64,000 bases of DNA from assembly GCF_002210435.1 (NCBI RefSeq), contig NZ_MZMV01000006.1:1-64000 (forward strand), in the 5' to 3' direction. Of the stretch, positions 1-7,679 are shown piece by piece. Each line of letters opens with the position of its first letter. Within the stretch, counting starts at the first letter, position 1. Below the pieces are notes generated by a model. That model was not told where the DNA came from and ran no database searches. It saw only the letters and a list, made by a program, of their open reading frames with translations. A program made the translations under genes and the position numbers. The DNA is from Micromonospora wenchangensis (GTDB lineage: Bacteria > Actinomycetota > Actinomycetes > Mycobacteriales > Micromonosporaceae).

Positions 1-92
1 CGGAACGCCAGGCGACCGGGCAACCCCGACCGGGCTACCGACCCGACCCGGAGGCGGAGCAGTGGCCCCGGCCACCGGGCTTCCCGCCCTGA
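1..92 (+). CDS. C-terminal end of a truncated upstream gene (possible)
   Basis: In the frame beginning at base 3 the DNA reads through 29 codons to a TGA at 90-92. The peptide is proline/glycine-rich and ends in GFPP, with mostly G or C in third codon positions, as in real genes here. A strong hairpin at 114-145 follows directly, as expected after a gene end. No function can be given because the rest lies outside the window. Confidence 0.35.
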   Translation, partial: ERQATGQPRPGYRPDPEAEQWPRPPGFPP

Positions 93-113
93 GCCGGACG
101 TGACCCTGGGGTC

Positions 114-145
114 CACCGTGCGCCCCGGACCCGGGGCGCACGGTG
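114..145. terminator. Perfect 13-bp stem hairpin terminator
   Basis: CACCGTGCGCCCC pairs perfectly with GGGGCGCACGGTG around a 6-base loop. It lies between the presumed end of a plus-strand gene (92) and the end of the minus-strand DUF4291 gene (212), so it could serve both. There is no U-tract, which is usual for actinobacterial terminators. Confidence 0.6.
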
Positions 146-211
146 CGGCGGTGGCCGAACCCGCCGCAGCGCCGGTGACCTGGCGCGTTCAGGGTGACGG
201 CGGATGCGCTG

Positions 212-841
212 TCACGGCCGGTGCCGCCGATCGGGATTCTCGGCGGGGCTGGCCGCGAGACCCACGGCGATCGCGTCCGGAAGTGGGTAGACGTGTTCGA
301 CGGGCAGGCGCGCCGCCGCCGCCTGCTCGTCACCCCGGCGCAGCAGGTCCCGGATCTGCCCGACGGTGGCGGTGACGTCCTCGACCGCGACGATCCAGTC
401 GTCGACGTACCGGTCGACCGCCTCGCCGGACAGCCCGACCTGCAACGACCGGTACGGCAACGCGGCCAGCCGCAGCGAACGCTCCGGGTCCCACTGCACC
501 CGGACCGGACTGGCCCGCAACTGCCGTGACCAGTTCTCCCGGTCGCCGTGCAGGTCACGGTCGTAGTGACTCAGGCAGGCCCGGCCCAGCGCCCACTCGA
601 ATCCCGCCCGCGTGATCTCGATGGACAGCACGCGCTCCTGGCCGGGCTTCGTGGCCCAGCCGCAGCGGTACATCATCCACAGGAACGACGGCTTGATCCA
701 CGTCATCCGCTCCCGTTTGAACGGGGCCACGAAACGGCCGGCGGCCACCGCCGGCACCGCGATGTCCGGTGGGTACGCCTGGTACACGGTGACGGTCGTG
801 GCCGAGTGGCGGGCACGGATCTGGCGTTCGGGAACGGACAC
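212..841 (-). CDS. DUF4291 family protein
   Basis: A 209-residue protein whose body matches the DUF4291 family as I remember it: RQIRARH and TVTVYQAY near the N-terminus, then PFKRERMTWIKPSFLWMMYR, GWATKPGQERVL and ACLSHYDRDLH. The length is normal for the family. The biochemical role is unknown. A GTG start at 841 is chosen because it leaves only a short leader (SVPE) before the conserved RQIRARH block. The frame stays open upstream to 1558, but that part is antisense to another gene and has no family similarity. It is a single gene followed by the hairpin at 114-145. Confidence 0.85.
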   Translation of the reverse strand: MSVPERQIRARHSATTVTVYQAYPPDIAVPAVAAGRFVAPFKRERMTWIKPSFLWMMYRCGWATKPGQERVLSIEITRAGFEWALGRACLSHYDRDLHGDRENWSRQLRASPVRVQWDPERSLRLAALPYRSLQVGLSGEAVDRYVDDWIVAVEDVTATVGQIRDLLRRGDEQAAAARLPVEHVYPLPDAIAVGLAASPAENPDRRHRP

Positions 842-976
842 CCGCCGATCCTCGACGATCAGGACCCGACCGGTCCACCCGGATTCCGCGCCCGTCGACC
901 CCATCGGGACGAGGGCCCGGGTTGCCCGCGCGGTGTTCACTGCAGGCAGGTGTCTGTCGACCCGGGAGGGGTGCGT

Positions 977-1648
977 ATGCGGCGATGGTGGCGGACGCTG
1001 AAACCCGCCGAGCAGGTGGTGGCGCTCGGCGCGCTGGTCACACTGGTCGTGGGTGTCATCGCGGCGGTGCCGGCGTACCTCACCGCCGCCAAGGAGACAC
1101 CGGCGGGTTCCGATTCTGCGGCCAACTCCACCCCACCGCCGGAACCGACGACAGGTCCACCCGGGACGCCGGAGCCGACCGACCCACCGACCCCACCGGC
1201 CACCCCCACGGCATCGACGACACCGAGCCCACCTCCCACCCGGACGCCGCGCCCCACGGTCGCTCCGACCGTGACCAGGACGCCGACGGTGCGGTTCGCG
1301 ATCACCAGCGCGACGGTCGTGCCGAACTGCTCGGACGTGTTCGGCACGGGGGACGAGCCGCCGGCCGGCCGCACCGCCGTGCTCTTCGTCCGCCCGGCCG
1401 GCGGGAGCTACTTCTACGAGCAGCCGCTGCGCTTCCCCACCCCGCACAACTGGCGGGCCAACCGGGTCGTCGTCGGCGACGAGAGGTCGCCGGGACAGCG
1501 CTTCGAACTGCACGTCTTCCTCGTCAGCGACGCGTACGCCAGGGAACTCACGACGCACGACGGAACGCCCTACCCGGTGCCCGACGTGCCGGGCGAGCCG
1601 CTCACCTCGGCGGCGGTGACGCGCACCGACGAGATCGGCAACTGCTGA
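977..1648 (+). CDS. Membrane-anchored protein with Pro/Thr-rich linker
   Basis: A 223-residue protein with a charged N-terminus (MRRWWRTLKPAEQ), one hydrophobic helix at about residues 15-37, a roughly 65-residue low-complexity linker of Pro, Thr and Ser, and a C-terminal globular part from about residue 107. That domain has two cysteines, one near its start (PNCSDVF) and one at the C-terminus, which could form a disulfide outside the cell. The family is not recognised. A single membrane anchor with an extracytoplasmic domain is the natural reading. ATG 977 has GGGAGGG 6 bases upstream; the in-frame GTG at 971 would overlap that Shine-Dalgarno sequence. Confidence 0.7.
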   Translation: MRRWWRTLKPAEQVVALGALVTLVVGVIAAVPAYLTAAKETPAGSDSAANSTPPPEPTTGPPGTPEPTDPPTPPATPTASTTPSPPPTRTPRPTVAPTVTRTPTVRFAITSATVVPNCSDVFGTGDEPPAGRTAVLFVRPAGGSYFYEQPLRFPTPHNWRANRVVVGDERSPGQRFELHVFLVSDAYARELTTHDGTPYPVPDVPGEPLTSAAVTRTDEIGNC

Positions 1649-1699
1649 CCCGGCCCGGGAGCGGACAGCGTGGACGCGGCCCCGCCGTCCGGGACGACG

Positions 1700-2062
1700 T
1701 CACCGTCCCCGGCTGCCGTCGTCCGGCCGGCGGCTGCGCGTCAGGAGGTAGCCGGCGTAGGCGGCCAGCGCCACGGCCGCCACCGTCGCCGACGGACCGG
1801 CCAACGCGCGGGCGCTCGCGCGGGAACCCATCGCGACCCCCGAGGAACGGTCGGCCAGCAACGACCAGCGGGACCGCCACGCCAGGGCCGACCCGACCGA
1901 GAGCGCCGACCCGATCGACAGCACCGATCCGGCGGAGCCGACGCTGCCGACGGAGGCGATCGACCCGACGCTGCCGATGGACAGCACCGAGCCCCGCGAA
2001 CCGATCGACAGCACCGAGTCGGTGGACCACAACGACAGCCGTGACGATCCGGTAGAGGTCAT
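1700..2062 (-). CDS. Small Ser-Ile-Gly repeat membrane protein
   Basis: A 120-residue protein. Residues about 10-55 are an imperfect repeat of SVLSIGS, SVGS and SIAS units, followed by a basic/aromatic segment and one hydrophobic helix near residues 90-107 (ATVAAVALAAYAGYLL) with a basic C-terminus. Proteins with this SIGS-type repeat occur widely in actinomycetes, but I know of no assigned function. The start at MTSTGSS (2062) is preferred over the ATG at 2080. The DNA of the repeat is itself repetitive (GATCGACAGCACCGA-like units at about 1914-2010). Confidence 0.7.
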   Translation of the reverse strand: MTSTGSSRLSLWSTDSVLSIGSRGSVLSIGSVGSIASVGSVGSAGSVLSIGSALSVGSALAWRSRWSLLADRSSGVAMGSRASARALAGPSATVAAVALAAYAGYLLTRSRRPDDGSRGR

Positions 2063-2142
2063 GGGCGCATTGTGCCGCACCCCGGTCGCTCCCGAGGGCC
2101 GATCGGGCCCGACCCGGCCGGTGGGCGGGGGACCGCGTGCCG

Positions 2143-2910
2143 CTAGGCGTCAGGTCGCGGCACCCACCAGTCACCCAGTGCTTCGTGGAGGACCAACAGG
2201 ACGGCACCGAGCAGAACCGACGCGAGTATGCCGAGGCCGAAGCCGAGAACGCCCCGGTCCCGCGGGGCCGTCGGGTTCCGCACGGCCACCGCCGCCGCGG
2301 ACCGTGACCACGGCCGCTCCCGGGCCGTCCAGAGCAGCAGCCCGAGACCGTACGGGCTGAGGAAGATCAACCAGAACCAGTACCACCTGGTGCCCCGGAC
2401 CGGTGCCGGGCCGGCGACCACGACGACGAGGGCACCGACGGCGAGGAGGACCCCGGCTCCGCCGACGGCGGACACCGGTCCGTGCAGGTCACCGGCACGG
2501 TGTTCGAGCCCGGCGGCCCGCAGTTCCTGCGCGATGCCGACGGCGCCGGGTCCGGAGTAGCGTTCCTGCTCGACGGCACCGGTGGTGGTCACCTGTCCGA
2601 ACCGGTCGGTGTCCGTCCAGTGCACCCGGCCGTCGGGCGTTCGCCACGCGAACAGCGGCCCGTAGCGGCCGGAGGCCCACAGGGTGGTAGAACCGAACCA
2701 GGGCGGGGAACGATCCACCTTCCACCGGTCACCCCACTGGTAGGCGACCACCCGGCCCGCGGCCACGTCCGCCCCGGCCCGGTCGTGGTCCTGCTGGCGC
2801 GGGGCGGTCCACCACGTCGTCGCGGCCCCGAGCAGCCACAGCAGGACAAGAGTGATCCGCAACGTGCCCCACCACCGGCCGGACGCCACACCGGGCACAC
2901 CCTGACTCAT
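2143..2910 (-). CDS. Tryptophan-rich integral membrane protein, unknown function
   Basis: A 255-residue protein with a hydrophobic helix at about 17-35, an exposed region of about 100 residues (RVVAYQWGDRWKVDR, GRVHWTDTDRFGQV), then helices at about 150-170, 180-198 and 225-245. It is probably a four-helix membrane protein with one large soluble loop. No known family is recognised. It runs in the same direction as the SIG-repeat gene downstream, with an 80-base gap, and may be co-transcribed with it. Confidence 0.75.
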   Translation of the reverse strand: MSQGVPGVASGRWWGTLRITLVLLWLLGAATTWWTAPRQQDHDRAGADVAAGRVVAYQWGDRWKVDRSPPWFGSTTLWASGRYGPLFAWRTPDGRVHWTDTDRFGQVTTTGAVEQERYSGPGAVGIAQELRAAGLEHRAGDLHGPVSAVGGAGVLLAVGALVVVVAGPAPVRGTRWYWFWLIFLSPYGLGLLLWTARERPWSRSAAAVAVRNPTAPRDRGVLGFGLGILASVLLGAVLLVLHEALGDWWVPRPDA

Positions 2911-2961
2911 GGGTGCAGTGTCCCAGTAGTGCGCCGGCCGTCGGTGCCGGGCGCGGTGCGG

Positions 2962-3046
2962 TCAGCGGCTGACGCCGAGGGTGGCGATCAGGTCCTCGGG
3001 CAGCTCGAACCAGATCAGCCTTGCCGCCGTACGGGCGCGATCGCCG
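2962..3046 (-). pseudogene. Possible 3' remnant of a decayed gene
   Basis: On the minus strand an open frame ending at TGA 2964-2962 reads RLIWFELPEDLIATLGVSR, which looks like a genuine globular C-terminus with good codon choice. Upstream the frame runs into the GC hairpin at 3050-3082 and no start is evident. It may be the leftover of a gene lost by deletion. The parent family is not recognised, and chance coding-like sequence in GC-rich DNA is possible. Confidence 0.25.
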
Positions 3047-3049
3047 CCG

Positions 3050-3082
3050 GGTGGTGCCCGGCCCCTGCGGCCGGGCACCACC
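3050..3082. terminator. Perfect 14-bp stem hairpin terminator
   Basis: GGTGGTGCCCGGCC pairs with GGCCGGGCACCACC around the 5-base loop CCTGC. It lies downstream of the minus-strand monooxygenase gene that ends at 3207. Confidence 0.6.
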
Positions 3083-3154
3083 GGCACCGACTACCCGACC
3101 GGGCGGCACGCCGGGAGCGGCCGGGCCGTCGGGGCAGCCGCACGCCGGCCCCGG

Positions 3155-3184
3155 GACCGGCCGGCCACCGACCGGCCGGCCACC
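3155..3184. repeat. Tandem 15-bp GC repeat, two copies
   Basis: GACCGGCCGGCCACC occurs twice back to back (3155-3169, 3170-3184) and is followed by a partial third unit, GGCCGGCC. The sequence is self-complementary and may add to transcription termination after the monooxygenase gene, or simply be a slippage product. Confidence 0.6.
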
Positions 3185-3206
3185 GGCCGGCCCGCCGCCG
3201 TCGGGG

Positions 3207-3509
3207 TCACGGGGTGAACTCGCCGACGACGGTGTACAGACCGGGGCTGGCCTGGGCGAGCGCGGCGGTCCGCCGGGCGTATTCGGCGGCCTCCGGGTCG
3301 GCCTGGGTGGCCCTGACGTCGTCGGCGCTGCGCCACCGCGCGACGTTGACGACGCGGGTCCGGTCGAGGCTGGCGAGCAGGGTGACCGAGACGAAGCCCG
3401 GACGCCGGGACACCACCTTCTCGGTGCCCTCGGCCAGCAGGTCGATCACCTCCTGCTGCCGGGACGGGTCGACGTCGATGACGTTGACGAACGTGACGGG
3501 GTCGGACAT
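3207..3509 (-). CDS. Antibiotic biosynthesis monooxygenase (ABM) domain protein
   Basis: A 100-residue single-domain protein with the dimeric ferredoxin-like ABM fold signature: VTFVNVIDV at the start, a helix (SRQQEVIDLLAEGTEKVV), RRPGFVSVTLLASLDRTRVVNVARW, then a short C-terminal helix and strand. ABM proteins are small monooxygenases or detoxifying enzymes acting on quinone-like or haem-like substrates; the substrate here is unknown. It is divergent from the SigJ gene at 3731. A redox or carbon-detoxifying enzyme next to SigJ-type sigma genes is a common arrangement, which suggests SigJ may control it. Confidence 0.85.
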   Translation of the reverse strand: MSDPVTFVNVIDVDPSRQQEVIDLLAEGTEKVVSRRPGFVSVTLLASLDRTRVVNVARWRSADDVRATQADPEAAEYARRTAALAQASPGLYTVVGEFTP

Positions 3510-3730
3510 CGTCTTCTCCTTTGTTCGCGCTCCCCGCGCGCGGTGCCGCCCCGGCGGGCCGCACCCGACGCCGCGTGGAGTTGCCGGGTGAGCGGACGGG
3601 GACCGCCCGCTCTGTGAGGTAGACGACGTGGGTCGGTGAACTGTCAGGCGGCGCCCGCCGGGCCGGACGTGATCCGATAGCGGTGGGCGGCGCGCGGCGG
3701 TCGTTGCGCCGGCCCGGGGGAGGGGCAGAG

Positions 3731-4675
3731 GTGCCGCAGGACGCCGTGCCGGGCCACCCCGGGTCGCCGGATCCGGTGACCCGGGAGCGTGGTGTGCTCC
3801 TGGGGCTCAGCTACCGCCTGCTCGGTTCGCTCGCCGACGCCGAGGACGCGGTGCAGGAGACCTACATCCGCTGGCACCGGCTCAGCGACGGGGAACGCGA
3901 CGCCGTCGCCAACCCCCGCGCCTGGCTGATCAGGACCGCCAGCCGTATCGGGCTCGACATGCTCACGACGGCGCGGGCCCGCAGGGAGCAGTACGTCGGC
4001 GAGTGGCTTCCCGAACCCCTCCCGACGACCGGGTGGAGCAGTCAGGAACCCTCGACGGTGGTCGACCCCGCCGACCGGGTGATCCTGGACGACTCCGTCT
4101 CGATGGCCCTGCTGGTGGTACTGGAGGCGATGACCCCGGCCGAGCGGGTCACGTTCGTGCTGCACGACGTGTTCCGGTTCACCCACCCCGAGATCGCCGG
4201 GATCGTCGGCCGTACCCCTGCCGCGTGCCGGCAACTCGCCTCGTCCGCCCGGCGTCGGGTCCGTGAGCAGCGCCGTACCCCGGTGGGTCCGGCCGAGCAC
4301 GCCGCGGTCGTGCGGGCGTTCCGGTCCGCCTGGCAGACCGGCGATCTCGCCGCTCTGGTCGACGTGCTCGATCCGGAGGCCACCGCGATCACCGACGGCG
4401 GCGGCCTCGTCTCGGCTTCCGCCGTACCGCTGCACGGGCCGCAGGCCATCGCCGGTTTCCTGCTGGACGTGTGGGAGCGGCAGCCCGACCTGGTGGTCGA
4501 CGAGGCGTCCGTCAACGGGGAGCCGGGGCTGGTCGCCACCGACCGGCTCGGCCGTGTCCTCGCCGTGCTCGCGCTCGCCGCGACCGGCACCGGCCGGGTC
4601 GGGCACCTGTGGGTGGTCCGCAACCCCCGCAAGCTCGCCCGGTGGCGGCACGTTCCGGCCGGTCGGGGCCGCTGA
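3731..4675 (+). CDS. sigJ: ECF sigma factor, SigJ family (with SnoaL-like C-terminal domain)
   Basis: A 314-residue sigma factor of the ECF41/SigJ type. Region 2 is at about 20-85 (LLGLSYRLLGSLADAEDAVQETYIRW) and region 4 at about 120-180 (MTPAERVTFVLHDVF, HPEIAGIVGRTPAACRQL). A C-terminal NTF2/SnoaL-like domain from about 190 to the end (AWQTGDLAALVDVLDPEATAITDGGG) acts in this family as a built-in regulatory domain in place of a separate anti-sigma factor. GTG 3731 is chosen because a purine-rich Shine-Dalgarno (GGGGGAGGGGCAGAG) lies just upstream; an ATG at 3683 would add 16 unlikely residues. The divergent neighbour is an ABM enzyme, a plausible target. Confidence 0.9.
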   Translation: MPQDAVPGHPGSPDPVTRERGVLLGLSYRLLGSLADAEDAVQETYIRWHRLSDGERDAVANPRAWLIRTASRIGLDMLTTARARREQYVGEWLPEPLPTTGWSSQEPSTVVDPADRVILDDSVSMALLVVLEAMTPAERVTFVLHDVFRFTHPEIAGIVGRTPAACRQLASSARRRVREQRRTPVGPAEHAAVVRAFRSAWQTGDLAALVDVLDPEATAITDGGGLVSASAVPLHGPQAIAGFLLDVWERQPDLVVDEASVNGEPGLVATDRLGRVLAVLALAATGTGRVGHLWVVRNPRKLARWRHVPAGRGR

Positions 4676-4799
4676 CCGACGCCCCGGGCCGGCGGGGGAA
4701 CGGTGGCGTCACCGGTGTAGCGCCTCGACCGTCACCCGCGCCGACCGGGGCGTGACCGGACGGTGCCCGGTGGTGCGGCCGGCCGGGACGGGCCCGCCG

Positions 4800-4970
4800 T
4801 CAGGCCGGCTCGGGCACGCCTCCCGGATCGCCGTCGTCGGGCATCGGCTCGACCGGGGCCTCCGGCAGCTCGCCGGGCGTGTCGGGAAGAAGTTCGCCGA
4901 CGTCGTCCGGCACCGGCTCGCGGGGGTCGAGGGGTGGGTACACGTCCGGGTCGAGGTCAGGATTTGTCAT
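4800..4970 (-). CDS. Small acidic proline-rich protein
   Basis: A 56-residue protein starting MTNPDLDPDVYPPLDP and composed mostly of Asp, Glu and Pro, with repeated PEP/PDD units. It is very acidic, has no hydrophobic segment and is probably disordered. No family is recognised. It lies in the same direction as, and downstream of, the 73-residue gene at 5106-5327, but a strong hairpin separates them. Confidence 0.55.
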   Translation of the reverse strand: MTNPDLDPDVYPPLDPREPVPDDVGELLPDTPGELPEAPVEPMPDDGDPGGVPEPA

Positions 4971-5067
4971 CGGACAATTATCCGGCAGGACGGTCGGGCG
5001 CGCCTGTCGGCAGCGGCCGTGCCGGCGTCGTCGCGGTCCGCCCGCCGGTGGTCGGCGCGGGCGGGTG

Positions 5068-5100
5068 CCCGGTGGCCCGGGGGAGTCCCGGGCCACCGGG
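5068..5100. terminator. Perfect 14-bp stem hairpin terminator
   Basis: CCCGGTGGCCCGGG pairs with CCCGGGCCACCGGG around the loop GGAGT, immediately after the stop of the minus-strand gene at 5106-5327. Confidence 0.7.
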
Positions 5101-5105
5101 TGAGG

Positions 5106-5327
5106 TCACCTGGTGCCGGTGAGGGCGACCAGGGCGTTGGCGGTCTGGAAGTACGGGTTGCGGCCGAGGTCGCCCACGGTGGTGATGCCGAAGGCCTCCT
5201 TGAGCAGCTTGGCGTCGCCGTCGCTGACCCCGGCGAGGGCGGACACCGGGGCGTCGACGATCTCGGTGAGGGTCTTGTCCTGGTATGCCTTGTCGACCAG
5301 CTTGGTGAGGTCGGCGCTTGCGGGCAT
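5106..5327 (-). CDS. Small helical protein, unknown function
   Basis: A 73-residue protein (MPASADLTKLVDKAYQDK...) predicted all-helical. ALAGVSDGDAKLLKEAFGI followed by TTVGDLG resembles the helix-hairpin-helix-like segments found in small DNA- or protein-binding proteins. The start at 5327 has AAGGAG five bases upstream; an ATG two codons earlier lies too close to that site. A well-defined ribosome site and the terminator make it a convincing independent gene. Confidence 0.7.
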   Translation of the reverse strand: MPASADLTKLVDKAYQDKTLTEIVDAPVSALAGVSDGDAKLLKEAFGITTVGDLGRNPYFQTANALVALTGTR

Positions 5328-5431
5328 GCACACTCCTTGACTCTTGATCGGAAATTCCGACCATATACGTACGAACTACACGAATTAGATCATGACTGCG
5401 CCGTCCGATCCACAGTGGACCGGGCGGGGGA

Positions 5432-6532
5432 TCAGGCGTCCTCGTCGCCGCCCTCGTCCTCGTCGTCGAAGATCTCGTCGGCGATCATGCCGCCGGCGAA
5501 GCCGAGAGCCGCGCCACCGACCACACCGGCGGCGACCGAACCCATGCCGGGCCCGTCGTGGTCGTGGTGCCCCTCCTTGTGGTGCCCACCGGGATGCCCG
5601 TGCCCCGCGTACCCGTATCCGGGCTGCCCGTAAGCAGGCTGTCCGTAGCCGGGCTGTCCGTAGGCGGGCGCGCCGTAGCCGGGCGGCGGGGGCGGCGGCG
5701 GATAGCCGGGCGTCCCGTAGGCCGGCGCGGGCGGGGCGTAGCCGTAACCGGCGTGCGGACCCTGCCGGCCGTCGACGGCCTGCCGGAGCCAGCCGTCGAC
5801 CTGCCCGGTCCAGTCGCCGTGCGCGTCGCCGTGCGCGACGTGGTGCCGGCCGTACGAGTCGTGTCCACCGGTGAACAGCCCACCGTGCTTGTCCAACTCC
5901 AGCACGACGTCCACGCCGTGCTCGTTGGCGACGAAGGTCAGCTCGACCTCGGTGACGGCATGGGCGTACTGCGGCGCGGCGTAGTACTCGATCTCCTGGT
6001 AGAACGGCAGCGTCTGGTGCAGCCCCGCGATGTGGCCCCGTTCGAGGTCGGCCGCCTTCACCGTGAAGCCGAGCCGGCCGAACGCCTCCAGCACGCGCTC
6101 CTGGGCGGGCAGCGGGTGCACGTACACCGGGTCGAGGTCGCCCTTGTCGACCGCGCCCCGCACGGCCACCTCGGTACGCAGACCCATCGTCATGCCGGGC
6201 AGGTGCTGACCGTTCAGCTCGGTCACCGGCGTCTCCCACGGCACCGCCACCTGGAACGGCAGACTGAGCTGCTGCCCCTCGCGCAGGAACAGGCCACCGG
6301 CGACCGGCACCCGGTGGAACTCCACGAATGCGTCGTACTCCTCCTCCGCGCCCTCCATCTCCACCCGGGTGACCAGGCCGACGGTGATCTGGTCGATCTC
6401 CACGTCGTGGCTGCCGCCGGTCAGGTTCACCTGCCCGGCGAGCGTCAGCCCCGGTCGGGTGCTCGGATTGGACAGGACCGTATCGACGCTGGGGCCGCCC
6501 ACCCCGAACGCACCCAGCATCTTCTTGAACAC
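5432..6532 (-). CDS. Spo0M-like sporulation control protein with Gly-Tyr-Pro tail
   Basis: A 366-residue protein. Residues about 1-250 match the Spo0M/arrestin-like family: FKKMLGAFGVGGPSVDTVL at the start, LAGQVNLTGGSHDVEIDQI, then SLPFQVAVPWETPVT. Spo0M-type proteins are cytoplasmic arrestin-fold proteins affecting sporulation and cytoskeleton-linked events. Residues about 262-330 are a low-complexity tail of repeated YGQPGYGQPA units with eight His in a short stretch, then a glycine-rich hydrophobic segment (AAGVVGGAALGFAGG) and an acidic end. GTG 6532 has GGGAGAGG upstream. The tail is an addition to the usual family length and could drive self-association or metal binding. Confidence 0.85.
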   Translation of the reverse strand: MFKKMLGAFGVGGPSVDTVLSNPSTRPGLTLAGQVNLTGGSHDVEIDQITVGLVTRVEMEGAEEEYDAFVEFHRVPVAGGLFLREGQQLSLPFQVAVPWETPVTELNGQHLPGMTMGLRTEVAVRGAVDKGDLDPVYVHPLPAQERVLEAFGRLGFTVKAADLERGHIAGLHQTLPFYQEIEYYAAPQYAHAVTEVELTFVANEHGVDVVLELDKHGGLFTGGHDSYGRHHVAHGDAHGDWTGQVDGWLRQAVDGRQGPHAGYGYAPPAPAYGTPGYPPPPPPPGYGAPAYGQPGYGQPAYGQPGYGYAGHGHPGGHHKEGHHDHDGPGMGSVAAGVVGGAALGFAGGMIADEIFDDEDEGGDEDA

Positions 6533-6872
6533 CACGAACCTCTCCCTCGACGGCCGTCGGGCCCGTGCTGGCACGGACCCGACGCGGCGTGCACGAAACC
6601 ATTGCCCGGCAACGACTTCAGCGGCATCCACTGTGGAAGCCGCTGCGGCCGGAAGCTACCAACGCAACCTGAACGGTGGCTGAGTGGACGGGGACCGCCA
6701 CCGTCCGTCGCCTCCCGACCCGATCCGGGCGCGTGGCGGTCGATGTCTGTACCGTGTGGACGGACGGTCGCGGCCGACGCCGTGGTGCCGCATCGTGATC
6801 GCGGTACGGAAGTGGAAGATATCCGACTATAGTGGCGGCGGTCACGTCACTGCGGTGGTGGGAAGGGCGACG
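6533..6872. other. 340-base intergenic region, divergent promoters expected
   Basis: It lies between the minus-strand Spo0M gene and the plus-strand methyltransferase gene. The part near 6820-6836 (AAGATATCCGACTATAGTGG) is AT-richer than its surroundings and has a TATAGT hexamer (6832-6837) that could be a -10 element for the methyltransferase gene. No -35 element is convincing, and no small gene or RNA is evident. Confidence 0.4.
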
Positions 6873-7679
6873 ATGGAACGGCCGGAGTGGGCACCAGCGG
6901 ATGTCGATCTCAGCCGGCCGAGCGTGGCGCGAGCCTACGACTACTGGCTCGGCGGCTCGCACAACTTCGAGGTCGACCGGGAGTTCGCCCGCCAGGCGAT
7001 GGCCGCGGTGCCCGATCTCCGGCTGGTCGCCCGGGCGAACCGGGAGTTCCTGCACCGCGCGGTGCGGTTCATGCTCGACCAGGGCGTCCGGCAGTTCCTC
7101 GACATCGGCTCCGGCATCCCCACCGTCGGCAACGTGCACGAGATCGCCCAGCAGGTCGACCCGGACGCCCGGGTGGTCTACGTGGACATCGATCCGGTGG
7201 CGGTGACGCACAGCACGCACATCCTCGCCGGTCAGCCCAACGCGGTCGCCCTGCTCGAAGACCTCCGCCACCCGGAGGCGATCCTGGAGCACCCGGAGAC
7301 CCGCCGGCTGCTCGACCTCGACCGGCCCGTCGGTCTGCTGCTCGTCTCGGTGGTGCACGCGGTCCCCGACCACGACGACCCGTACGGCCTGATCAAGCGG
7401 CTGTGGACGGCCCTGGCCCCCGGCAGTTGCGTGGCGATCAGCCACGTCACCACCGACAGCCGACCGGACGAGATGGGCGAGGGCACCCGGCTCAGCGGCC
7501 GGACCAACACGCCTGTCACCGCCCGCACCCGCGCCCAGGTGGAGGACCTCTTCGCCGGTCTCGACCTGGTGGAGCCCGGCGTGGTGTGGTCACCGCTGTG
7601 GCGTCCCGAGTCGCCGGCCGAGGTCGGCGACCACCCGGAGCGGATGAGCTTCTACGTCGGAGTCGGACGCCGCAGGTGA
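6873..7679 (+). CDS. DUF574-family SAM-dependent methyltransferase
   Basis: A 268-residue class I methyltransferase of the actinobacterial DUF574 (Methyltransf_19) family: SVARAYDYWLGGSHNFEVDR near the N-terminus, the SAM-binding loop FLDIGSGIPTVGNVHE, the acidic strand end VVYVDIDPVAV, and GLLLVSVVHAVPD. The substrates of this very common actinomycete family are unknown. ATG 6873 has GGAAGGG upstream. The stop overlaps the start of the GGDEF/EAL gene (GTGA), so the two are translationally coupled and may share a signalling role. Confidence 0.9.
   Translation: MERPEWAPADVDLSRPSVARAYDYWLGGSHNFEVDREFARQAMAAVPDLRLVARANREFLHRAVRFMLDQGVRQFLDIGSGIPTVGNVHEIAQQVDPDARVVYVDIDPVAVTHSTHILAGQPNAVALLEDLRHPEAILEHPETRRLLDLDRPVGLLLVSVVHAVPDHDDPYGLIKRLWTALAPGSCVAISHVTTDSRPDEMGEGTRLSGRTNTPVTARTRAQVEDLFAGLDLVEPGVVWSPLWRPESPAEVGDHPERMSFYVGVGRRR

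Noticed and set aside
842..1558. N-terminal extension of the DUF4291 frame up to 1558
   Set aside because: It lies antisense to the membrane-anchored protein gene, has Arg/Gly-rich shadow composition and no similarity to the family; the GTG at 841 fits the family start.
1914..2010. CRISPR-like or satellite repeat
   Set aside because: The repeated GATCGACAGC units lie in frame within the SIG-repeat protein gene; spacing and spacers are not CRISPR-like.
2729..3109. 126-codon minus-strand frame across the hairpin region
   Set aside because: It overlaps the real membrane-protein gene in another frame and reads through a terminator hairpin with Arg/Pro/Gly-rich shadow composition.
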